Origin: CAZEJK01 sp964512045
Lineage (GTDB): Bacteria > Acidobacteriota > Thermoanaerobaculia > Thermoanaerobaculales > Sulfomarinibacteraceae
Length of the DNA: 20,412 nucleotides
Reading direction: 5' to 3'
Assembly (NCBI GenBank): GCA_964512045.1
Contig: CAZEJK010000086.1
Coordinates: forward strand, 1 to 20,412
The notes beneath the pieces are model-generated. The model saw nothing but the letters and a program-made list of their open reading frames with translations. It did not search any database and was not told where the DNA came from. This document shows, piece after piece, positions 1 to 6,654 of the stretch (positions are counted from its first letter, which is position 1; each line of letters begins with the position of its first letter). Both the position numbers and the translations under genes were made by a program.

Positions 1-2415
1 GAGAAGATACGCACTGAGCTTCGCCGCGATCGAGCTGCCGAGCGTGCTGCCGCTGGCGAACGATTTCAAGAACCGTGCCTTGATCAGCTTGAGGTTGCGC
101 AGACCGACCTTGGTCTCGAGGACCTTGTAGCGTTTGTTGACCCACTTGTCGAGCTGGAAGCCCGAGTAGCAGTAGCCTGCGATGGAGGTGAAGAACGACA
201 CACCGTGGTTGACCATCTCGCCGAGCGCCGCTCCGGCGTCGTGGCGCGAGTCCTTGAGGATCTGCAGGGTCCATGCGAGCAGGCGCATCCGGTCCTGAAG
301 TCCGGCGGCGGCGTCGGGCTCGAGCTCGGCGAGCTGGCGCTGCGCGCCCTTGACGAAGATCTTCAGATCTATCTGCTCGAGCTCACTCATTTTCCAGGAC
401 TTGGCGTGTCCAAGAGCGAGTCGTTGGGCGTGGATGAAGTCCGGGGAGGGCCGAACGACCACCGGGTCGTGGATCTCGAGGTCCCAGCGGGGCCAGTTCT
501 TCATCCGCAGCTTGATCGTGAACCGTCCCTTGCCGTCGGTGGTATCGTCGTCGAACGCAACCCACTTGAGCACGTCGTTCGGGCCCTCGAGCGTGACCTG
601 AGCGTGCTCGAGAGGGTAGTCGGCCTCGACCTCGGACTCGACTGCCAACGTTCGCAGGTCGATTTGACCCCGAATGGTTCCGTTGAGGCTGGAGAGGCGG
701 ATCGGGAGCGCGGCCTCACGGACTCCGGGCTTACGAATGACCAGCCGGAGATCGGCACCACGTAGCAAGCCCACCTGGGCGGTGACGTACGAGCTGTCGC
801 CTGGAGCCGTGTAGTCGACCCAGATCGTGCGGTTCTTGGTCTCGCCGATCTCCTGCATGGAGCTGGCGTCGCCACGCATCAGGGGGGCGCGGTAGATCGC
901 CGTCGCCCGTCCGCTCGCGTCGGTTGTGCGATCTGCTCGGACGATGACGCCCTTGTCGGCGTCGGGCATGCGGGTTCGCGGCGACACCTGCCAGCTGAGG
1001 CGGACCCCGCGCACCGGCTTGCCATCGGCATCCAGATACTGGAAGACGAGCTTGCTGGTCGCCTGACCGTCCGCAGCGATCGGATTGGATGATGCCAGGA
1101 GTGACACCGTGGGCTTCTTCTCGACCGGTGGCTCGACCTCGTCTTCGGGCGCGTCCCGGTGCGTCCTGCGCATGATGATCGGCGGCGCGACGATGTAGAA
1201 GCTGTTGCCCGGAAAGCGCATCATCGCGGTCGGAATGCCCTTGAAGTCGGGCCACAGCTCCTGGAAGCCTTCGAGCTCCTTCTTGTCGGACAGGTAGATG
1301 ATCTCGAAGCCGCCCTTGGTCTCTCCGAAGCTCTGGATGTAGATCGTGTCGCGGCCGGCCTGCATGTTGGCCGCCCACAAAGCGTTGCCAGGGTTGACGG
1401 TCTCCAGCGTGTACGGCTGTCCAGCAGCGTCCCGGCCCCGGTAGTAGCCATCGATCGGAGCGACCTGCACGTCCGGCGGCTCGACCCCGATCTTCGTCTT
1501 GCCCTTGACGCCGTCGAGCTCGGCAACGACGTAGACCCACGGATCGCCGGGGTCCACGGTGGCTTCCGGGGCGGCTGGGGCGAACGAGCGAACGGTGTCG
1601 TTGATGACCGCCTGCGGATCCGCGCCCGCACCGCCAGCGATGATCTTCTCGATGATCACCATGCTGAGCTCGATCGAGCGCTGCATGAGCACGAGGTCGT
1701 CGGAGAAGCGAGGTGCGATCAGGTTGGTTGTGGCCACGCCGCTGCGCATCACGGGCTGGGCGTCGGTCAGAGCTCCCGAGGTGACACGCACCGCAACGGG
1801 GCCGTAGACCTCAGACATCAGGTTGCCATCCGGGTCGCGTGCCGAGACGGTCAGGGTGACTGAGGTTGTGCCATCACCGATCACCGTGGTGCGGCTGGCC
1901 TCCACCAGCAGCCGGTCGACAACCGGCTCGGGTGGCTCCTCCTCTTCCTCCTCCTCTTCTTCCTCATCAGGCGGCGCCTCGTCATCCTCTTCGGGTGGGC
2001 TGCCGAGGACGGCGAACGGTAGGAAGACTGCGTCGATCGCGCCATGCAGCGAGGTGGTCACGGCAGGATCTTCAGTCAAGGGTGTCGAGGCACGAAAGCT
2101 GACTGTCGATCGGGTGCTTCCATCGGGGCGGGCGATCTCGAAACGGATCGATCGGGCGTCGCCGCTGACCGAACGGATCCGCACTGGCTGATAGGCAGCG
2201 AGACGGACCTCGCCGGTGGTCGAAGGAAGCTCGAAGCCATCGCCGGAGAGCTCGATCACGGTGGCAGCTTCGGTCAGGTTGACGCGCAGGAGCGGGGTCG
2301 TGCTCTCCCAGCTGCGGCGGATGGACGCGGTCAGCTCGCCGGGGCTCTGTGCACTGGCAGCGCTGCTCAGGACCATGCTCGCCACGAGCGCCAGAAGGGG
2401 CAGAGCGCGTCTCAT
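1..2415 (-). CDS. Large exported Ig-like/carboxypeptidase-regulatory-like domain protein, 3' end outside window
   Basis: The minus frame is open from ATG at 2415 to the window edge: 805 codons and no stop, so the protein is C-terminally incomplete here. It begins with a signal peptide (MRRALPLLALVASMVLSSAASA, probable cleavage ASA/QS). Residues about 141-161 form a very acidic linker containing ten consecutive Glu. Residues about 165-225 and 433-510 read like bacterial Ig-like (Big_1/invasin-type) modules; the second contains ADGQATSKLVF and TTDASGRATA. Residues about 580-640 resemble a carboxypeptidase-regulatory-like fold (LEHAQVTLEGPND, then TDGKGRFTIKL). The last 150 residues are helical and mixed charge, and I do not recognise them. 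The start overlaps the upstream stop as ATGA, which suggests translational coupling. A role as a periplasmic or surface scaffold is inference. Domain names are by eye; that this is a real gene is nearly certain. Confidence 0.9.
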   Translation of the reverse strand, partial: MRRALPLLALVASMVLSSAASAQSPGELTASIRRSWESTTPLLRVNLTEAATVIELSGDGFELPSTTGEVRLAAYQPVRIRSVSGDARSIRFEIARPDGSTRSTVSFRASTPLTEDPAVTTSLHGAIDAVFLPFAVLGSPPEEDDEAPPDEEEEEEEEEEPPEPVVDRLLVEASRTTVIGDGTTSVTLTVSARDPDGNLMSEVYGPVAVRVTSGALTDAQPVMRSGVATTNLIAPRFSDDLVLMQRSIELSMVIIEKIIAGGAGADPQAVINDTVRSFAPAAPEATVDPGDPWVYVVAELDGVKGKTKIGVEPPDVQVAPIDGYYRGRDAAGQPYTLETVNPGNALWAANMQAGRDTIYIQSFGETKGGFEIIYLSDKKELEGFQELWPDFKGIPTAMMRFPGNSFYIVAPPIIMRRTHRDAPEDEVEPPVEKKPTVSLLASSNPIAADGQATSKLVFQYLDADGKPVRGVRLSWQVSPRTRMPDADKGVIVRADRTTDASGRATAIYRAPLMRGDASSMQEIGETKNRTIWVDYTAPGDSSYVTAQVGLLRGADLRLVIRKPGVREAALPIRLSSLNGTIRGQIDLRTLAVESEVEADYPLEHAQVTLEGPNDVLKWVAFDDDTTDGKGRFTIKLRMKNWPRWDLEIHDPVVVRPSPDFIHAQRLALGHAKSWKMSELEQIDLKIFVKGAQRQLAELEPDAAAGLQDRMRLLAWTLQILKDSRHDAGAALGEMVNHGVSFFTSIAGYCYSGFQLDKWVNKRYKVLETKVGLRNLKLIKARFLKSFASGSTLGSSIAAKLSAYLL

Positions 2416-2711
2416 CGAAGGTCTCCCGCTGGCTCGGTTGTGGTGGAGTACTCCGGGATCTGCTTCCACTCGCGCAGCACCGGGTGGTCCCGGCCCATGT
2501 ACAGGTACGCGAAGACCATGAAGGCCAGCGCGAGGAGAAGGGGGAGGAGGACGAGCAGCAGACAGCAGCAGCAGCAACCGCGGCGCTTCTTCGGCTTCGC
2601 CCCGGTCCGTCGAGGCTGCGCGGTCTCGGCCTCGGGAACGGGCGGTCCGGGTGCTGGCGGCGGGGGAGGTGCGGGAACGTCCAACGGCTCTCCGCCCTCT
2701 ACATACCACAC
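2412..2711 (-). CDS. Small single-pass membrane protein with a five-cysteine run
   Basis: This 99-residue protein starts at GTG; no in-frame ATG lies upstream and no good Shine-Dalgarno is visible. Residues 11-27 are proline-rich. A basic patch (KKRR, 41-44) is followed by five consecutive cysteines (46-50, codons TGC TGC TGC TGC TGT), and one hydrophobic helix spans about 51-71. The tail, about 28 residues, is polar. By the positive-inside rule the Pro-rich N-terminus should be cytoplasmic and the C-terminus periplasmic. Its TGA overlaps the ATG of the large exported protein (ATGA), so the two are probably made together and may interact. I recognise no family. The short TGC repeat could be slippage-prone. 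The start is less certain than the frame. Confidence 0.75.
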   Translation of the reverse strand: MWYVEGGEPLDVPAPPPPPAPGPPVPEAETAQPRRTGAKPKKRRGCCCCCLLLVLLPLLLALAFMVFAYLYMGRDHPVLREWKQIPEYSTTTEPAGDLR

Positions 2712-2797
2712 TCTCGGGGAATCGTCTCGGTTTTTGTGTCCGAAGCAGAGCCGATTCGGCGTGCGGGGTGTGGCGGGTGTCGGGCCAGGGCGAACCG

Positions 2798-4096
2798 TTA
2801 CGACTGCATGCCCGCCGGAGGCTCCCGTCCCTCGAGTAGCTCGAGGACACCCAAAGTGTGGGCGAGGAACCGCCGTCGGCTCTCCTCAGGTAACGGCTTG
2901 GCGGGTGGCGAGCTCAACCGGAGCGGGTTGATCCAACGGCCGTTCTGCCGGATCCGGTAGTCCAGATGCGGTCCGGTGGAAAGGCCTGTGGAGCCGACGT
3001 GGCCGATCACCTCGCCCTGCGTCACCCGGGCCCCAGGACGAACACCAGAGGCGTAGCGGCTCAGGTGCAGGTAGTTGGTCTCGTAGCCGTTCGGGTGGCG
3101 AACCCGGACCATCTTGCCCGCACCGCCGTTGCGACCGGCGTAGGTGACTGTGCCCGATGATGTGACGTGGACAGGGGTGCCGACAGGCGCACCGTAGTCG
3201 ACGCCGTAGTGGGGGCGATGCCGCTTCAGAATCGGATGGAACCGGTTCAGGTTGAAGCGGGAGGTGATCCGGGAGAACTTGAGTGGCGAGCGCAGGAACT
3301 GCTTGCGCAGCGGTGCGCCATCAAGATCGTAGTAACCGGGCTTCTCGTCCGGGCCCGGGTACAGGATCGCGGTGAGCGATCTGCCGTTGTTGACGAACCG
3401 AGCCGCGTAGATCTGACCGTAGCCGTAGAGCTCGCCGTCGATCGACTGGCGATCGACGATCGCCACGAAGTGGTCGCCGCTTCTGAGGTCGCGAAAGAAG
3501 TCGATGTCCCACTGGAAGATCTCTGCGAATCGCACCGCCAGGGCGGGGTGCTCGCCAGCGTCCTGGATCGCTCCGAATAGCGATGACGTGACGGTGCCCT
3601 GGATCCGTTCGAGCTGGCTGACGACTGGACGCTCGTACCGTTCGATCTCGATGGAGTCGCCGTGGCGTTCGAAGCGGAGCTCACGTCTCCGGTCCAACCG
3701 AACCTGTAGCAGCTTCAGATGTCCGCTGGCCGAGCAGGACCCTTCGAGCTCGATTCCAGGCTTCAGGGAGCGCGGGTCGAGAACCTCGACCAGGGCATCG
3801 CGCCATGCGACCCAGTCGTCACCGCTGAGCCGTCTGGCAACGCTCTCGATCGTGTCGCCGCGCGCGACCGTGGTCCAGACCGGTTGTGGCGCGGGCGCGA
3901 GGCGCTCCACGACGATCGGTTGGGCCGGTACTGGGGAGGCGGCGTCGGAAGCTGCAGCGGGTCGCCACGCCAGGTATGCGAGCAGGCCACCTGCAACGAT
4001 GAGCACAGCGACGCTGAAGAGAGGGTACGACCGATTCTGTGATGGCGAACCGTCGAGGCGTCGGGCGCCGGGTGCAGGTTGCGGGTGCCACTTCAT
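2798..4096 (-). CDS. M23 (LytM/MepM-type) peptidoglycan metallopeptidase
   Basis: This is a 432-residue protein if the ATG at 4096 is used; a TTG seven codons upstream (4117) is possible but less likely. A membrane anchor spans residues about 24-44. A LysM/OapA-like segment follows at about 73-120 (VARGDTIESVARRLSGDDW), then a MepM-like middle domain (155-260) and a C-terminal M23 domain (about 270-395). Visible M23 residues are H296 and D300 (HYGVDYGAP), H344 (NYLHLS) and H377 (GPHLD). The family's second HxH histidine, a zinc ligand in LytM, is D379 here. M23 enzymes of this layout cleave peptide cross-links of peptidoglycan in the periplasm. The Asp could still bind zinc, so activity is plausible but unproven. 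It lies 66 nt downstream of the thioredoxin-like gene and 86 nt upstream of the Cys-run gene, in one orientation. Confidence 0.93.
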   Translation of the reverse strand: MKWHPQPAPGARRLDGSPSQNRSYPLFSVAVLIVAGGLLAYLAWRPAAASDAASPVPAQPIVVERLAPAPQPVWTTVARGDTIESVARRLSGDDWVAWRDALVEVLDPRSLKPGIELEGSCSASGHLKLLQVRLDRRRELRFERHGDSIEIERYERPVVSQLERIQGTVTSSLFGAIQDAGEHPALAVRFAEIFQWDIDFFRDLRSGDHFVAIVDRQSIDGELYGYGQIYAARFVNNGRSLTAILYPGPDEKPGYYDLDGAPLRKQFLRSPLKFSRITSRFNLNRFHPILKRHRPHYGVDYGAPVGTPVHVTSSGTVTYAGRNGGAGKMVRVRHPNGYETNYLHLSRYASGVRPGARVTQGEVIGHVGSTGLSTGPHLDYRIRQNGRWINPLRLSSPPAKPLPEESRRRFLAHTLGVLELLEGREPPAGMQS

Positions 4097-4162
4097 CGTC
4101 GTGAGGCCACCGTACAAGACCAGGCTGCAACATGCAAGCGTAGGTAGTGGAGGGGCTTGACG

Positions 4163-4615
4163 TTACTCAGATTGCCAGCGCTCGAGTGCGTCGGGAGACG
4201 GCTCGAGACGGGAGAGGACCTCGCCCTCTGGATCGATGATGACAAGCGAGGGTATCTCGAGGATCCGCAGGCGACGCAGAAGGCGTCCATGACGATCATG
4301 CAGCCAGCGGACGTGCTCGTCGAGCCGTGCTCGGGCGGCATCGAGCTCCTCCTGAACGGAAACGACGACGAACTGGAGCTGGCGTTGCTGCGCCGTCTGC
4401 TCGAGGGCCGCTGCCTGCGTCAAGATCTGATCGGCATCGGGGGTCCATGAGGCCCAGAACAGCACCGCGGCCGGACCGTTCGCCGCGATCCACTGGTCCC
4501 AGCTGACGGCGGTGCCGTCCGCGGCGTTGAGCTCGACGGTGCCGTCGATCGTTGGCTGCGCGATCAGGACGGTCGTCCACAGGATGGCGGCGGTGAATGT
4601 GCTCAATGATCTCAC
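4163..4615 (-). CDS. Thioredoxin-fold protein lacking the CxxC active site
   Basis: This is a 150-residue protein from GTG at 4615. A TTG three codons downstream (4606) would also give an N-terminal hydrophobic signal or anchor (residues about 6-20). The thioredoxin/TlpA-like core is readable as VLFWASWTPDADQ (51-63), then FVVVSVQEE (82-90), the cis-proline loop EIPSLVIID (120-128) and a C-terminal helix. In TlpA/ResA-type proteins the first segment reads WCxxC; here both cysteines are replaced, by T58 and A61. Thiol-disulfide exchange at this site is therefore not possible, and a binding or chaperone role is more likely. It is the first gene of the minus-strand envelope cluster. A longer reading to 4990 exists but runs through the divergent intergenic region and the gene starting at 4821, so I reject it. 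Confidence 0.85.
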   Translation of the reverse strand: MRSLSTFTAAILWTTVLIAQPTIDGTVELNAADGTAVSWDQWIAANGPAAVLFWASWTPDADQILTQAAALEQTAQQRQLQFVVVSVQEELDAARARLDEHVRWLHDRHGRLLRRLRILEIPSLVIIDPEGEVLSRLEPSPDALERWQSE

Positions 4616-4621
4616 GTCCTC

Positions 4622-4627
4622 AGTATA
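4622..4627 (-). promoter_or_regulatory. Candidate -10 box (TATACT) for a leaderless start
   Basis: On the minus strand TATACT is followed by exactly six bases (GAGGAC) and then the GTG start at 4615. Transcription starting about 7 nt after the -10 would begin at the start codon itself. No convincing -35 is visible at 16-18 nt spacing. Inferred from sequence geometry only. Confidence 0.35.
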
Positions 4628-4820
4628 TACGTTGCCAACCCGTTCGACGTCGTATCGCTGTGACGCAGCGCACGGTAGGAGGTAGAAAGCGACAGAGCCG
4701 GGTCGATGGACCGTGTCGCGCCGCCGCAGTGTCACTTTGGTTGCGGCCAGCGGCCGCATTGGTAACAAACTCGAGCCGCGTTCGTTGAGTCTTGTGAGAG
4801 TGATCGAGAGGAGGCAGACA

Positions 4821-5360
4821 ATGCGAAGCAAGTATTTTTTGGGGATCGTGGTGGCAGCATTCATCCTGTCCGCTGGAGTGCTCGGCGCTGCGGAGCCGAC
4901 GCGGTGGATCAACGTCGATGTGGATGCCGTTGAGGACGGTGCGTCCGTCAAGGTGCGCCTCCCGTTGAGCTTGGTCCTGTCCGTACTCAACGCGGTCGAT
5001 ACTGAGGGGTTTCATAACGGGATGGTGGACATGCGCGTGCACGACACCGACATCGATTGGGTGGCGTTGTTCGACGCTGTCAAGACAGCTCCAGATGGTG
5101 AGTTTGTGCGGGTTCAAGCCGATGACGCGAACGTGCTCGTGTCCAAGGTCGGCGGGTCGATCGTGGTCAATGTCGAGGAGCACTCCGAGCAGGCACGAGT
5201 CGAGGTCAACGTGCCGGCGGAGCTGATCGATGCCGTCACGATCGATGAGCACAACCAGCTCGATATCGCGACGCTGCTCTCGCGTCTCGGAGATCTCCAG
5301 ATCGACGATCTGGTGCGTGTGGAGAGCCCGGATGCGAACGTTCGGGTGTGGATCGACTGA
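4821..5360 (+). CDS. Exported hypothetical protein, paralog A
   Basis: This 179-residue protein starts at ATG 4821, preceded by a strong Shine-Dalgarno (GAGAGGAGG, about 6 nt upstream), which rules out the longer in-frame start at 4713. It has a signal peptide (residues 1-23, probable cleavage GAA/EP). The mature protein alternates predicted short beta-strands with acidic loops. Two copies of a motif, FVRVQADDANVLV (95-107) and LVRVESPDANVRVW (164-177), are visible, and the chain ends two residues after the second. No catalytic residues or cysteines are seen, and I cannot name the family. The next gene shares the same architecture, so this is half of a tandem duplication. A periplasmic or surface location is likely; function is unknown. 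Confidence 0.85.
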   Translation: MRSKYFLGIVVAAFILSAGVLGAAEPTRWINVDVDAVEDGASVKVRLPLSLVLSVLNAVDTEGFHNGMVDMRVHDTDIDWVALFDAVKTAPDGEFVRVQADDANVLVSKVGGSIVVNVEEHSEQARVEVNVPAELIDAVTIDEHNQLDIATLLSRLGDLQIDDLVRVESPDANVRVWID

Positions 5361-5446
5361 GCCAACGAACGATGCAGAGACGGGAGTGACCAGATACCAG
5401 TCCGATGCGTCGGGACCGTCGGGGGCCAGAAGATCTGGAGGATGGC

Positions 5447-5977
5447 ATGAGGCAGCGAGGCATATCAACAGTCCCCACGTTACTGTTGGCGGCGTGTGGC
5501 GGTCTGGCAGTGACCGCTGTGATGATGTCGTGGGTGGTGGTCGAGGTGGAGACGCCGGAGGGATTTCACTTCAAGGCGCCGGTGCCGCTCGTTGCATTGC
5601 GCTGTGCCGCGGGATGCGTGCCCACCGGCAGTGTGCAGATGCCCGAGCTTCCGTCAGAGCTCCGCGAGCAGAAAGATGCCATTCTGAGCGTTCTTCGAGA
5701 GCTCGAAGCGTGTCCCGACGCGACTCTGGTGGAGGTGGCGGCGCCGGATGCCGACGTTCGAATCGTCAAGAAGGGTGGGGATGTGCTCGTGGATGTGCAG
5801 GCGGAGGACGCCGCCGTGCACGTGACAGTCCCCGTGGACCGGCTCACGGGGGTTCTCGATCGGTGGGATTGGCAACACCTCGAGCCAGAGCTGGCGTTCG
5901 ATCTGCTCGCTGCCGGGCGAGGAGACCTGGTCAACGTCGAGGCCGAGGGAGCGTCGGTTCGGGTTGCGATCTGGTAG
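5447..5977 (+). CDS. Exported or membrane-anchored hypothetical protein, paralog B
   Basis: This 176-residue protein starts at ATG 5447 with GGAGG five bases upstream; the longer frame from 5405 lacks a ribosome site. The N-terminus is hydrophobic (residues 9-33). It contains TLLLAAC, which resembles a lipobox with C17, but hydrophobicity continues past the cysteine, so an uncleaved anchor is equally possible. Shared features with the preceding gene are a conserved PLxLV segment, LVEVAAPDADVRI (94-106) and a C-terminal LVNVEAEGASVRV (161-173) followed by only three residues. Extra cysteines C53, C57 and C89 are absent from paralog A. It lies 86 nt downstream of paralog A, probably in the same transcript, and ends before a strong shared terminator. 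Function unknown. Confidence 0.85.
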   Translation: MRQRGISTVPTLLLAACGGLAVTAVMMSWVVVEVETPEGFHFKAPVPLVALRCAAGCVPTGSVQMPELPSELREQKDAILSVLRELEACPDATLVEVAAPDADVRIVKKGGDVLVDVQAEDAAVHVTVPVDRLTGVLDRWDWQHLEPELAFDLLAAGRGDLVNVEAEGASVRVAIW

Positions 5978-6051
5978 TCCGGGGAGGCTGGATCCGACCC
6001 CTTCCTCCGTGCCCGGATACAGAAGGCGGGCCGAAAGGCTGATCAGTGAGA

Positions 6052-6084
6052 CGACGGCCCCCTGGGAGAGCCCGGGGGCCGTCG
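6052..6084. terminator. Strong hairpin, bidirectional terminator between convergent genes
   Basis: CGACGGCCCCC pairs perfectly with GGGGGCCGTCG (11 bp) around a short loop that can itself pair GGG with CCC. It lies between the end of paralog B (5977) and the end of the STAS gene (6118). There is no U-tract on either side, so the call rests on stem strength and the convergent position. Confidence 0.7.
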
Positions 6085-6117
6085 CGCAGATCGCTCGCCT
6101 CGTCATCTCGAGCGAGC

Positions 6118-6459
6118 TCACTCGGCGAAGCTCGAGATGGCCTTGTCCTCGTCGTCGAACATCTCGAACACGCCGATGAGCTGGCTCATGGTCAGCAGCT
6201 TGTACACCTTCAAGTTGACGTTGAGCAGCTTGATCTCTGCGTCGCGACGGGCGCACGTCGTCTTGCAACGGATGAGCTCGCCGAGACCGGAGGAGTCCAT
6301 CGCCTTGACGTTGTCGAGGTTGAGCAACAGCTTCTCTCGACCGTCGTCCAGCGCGTCGAGCACGGCGCCTCGCAGCTGAACGTCGCCTTCGCCGATTGTG
6401 ATCCGTCCCTCGAGATCGAGAACTGTCACGTCGCCTTGGTATCGTGTGCTGATCTTCAT
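6118..6459 (-). CDS. STAS-domain anti-sigma factor antagonist-like protein
   Basis: This 113-residue protein starts at ATG 6459 with GGAGGG about 7 nt upstream; a GTG nine codons earlier is less likely. The whole length is one STAS domain: MKISTRYQGDVTVLDLEGRI, an anion-site-like loop, LLLNLDNVKAMDSSGLGEL (44-62), then the C-terminal helix. The D55-S56-S57-G58 motif matches the phosphorylatable serine region of SpoIIAA/RsbV-type antagonists. Such proteins bind or release an anti-sigma kinase depending on serine phosphorylation, in the cytoplasm. No partner kinase or phosphatase gene is in the window, so the switch it serves is unknown. It is a single-gene unit, divergent from the exported protein at 6655. 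Confidence 0.92.
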   Translation of the reverse strand: MKISTRYQGDVTVLDLEGRITIGEGDVQLRGAVLDALDDGREKLLLNLDNVKAMDSSGLGELIRCKTTCARRDAEIKLLNVNLKVYKLLTMSQLIGVFEMFDDEDKAISSFAE

Positions 6460-6545
6460 GTCGAAGCCCTCCGCTTTCCGGTTCACTCTGTCAGTGTAGT
6501 GTAACCGGTTGGTCGCCGTGCTGCTCCAAGCTGTCCGCGACCGTG

Positions 6546-6554
6546 TGGTATCTT
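6546..6554 (+). promoter_or_regulatory. Candidate extended -10 promoter (TGGTATCTT)
   Basis: TG-N-TATCTT fits an extended -10 element about 100 nt upstream of the ATG at 6655. The -35 position is poor (CCAAGC). It is placed suitably to drive the 6655-10360 operon. Low confidence, from motif only. Confidence 0.3.
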
Positions 6555-6654
6555 TGTGTTCGTCTGGAAAGCGCGAACGGTCACAGAGCCAATGGACACA
6601 GCAGGGTGTGAGGGAGTGGTTCAGACTGTGCCGAAAGCAGCGAAGGAGGGCCTG

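Noticed and set aside
1920..1960. CTC/TTC-rich microsatellite-like run
   Set aside because: It is the antisense of the poly-Glu linker of the large exported protein, encoded by mixed GAG and GAA codons; explained by coding.
2044..2931. A 295-codon plus-strand frame across the left cluster
   Set aside because: Antisense to three better-supported minus-strand genes; no ribosome site or domain.
4620..5468. 282-codon minus-strand frame opposite paralog A
   Set aside because: Paralog A has a signal peptide, strong ribosome site and a paralog next door; the antisense frame is its shadow.
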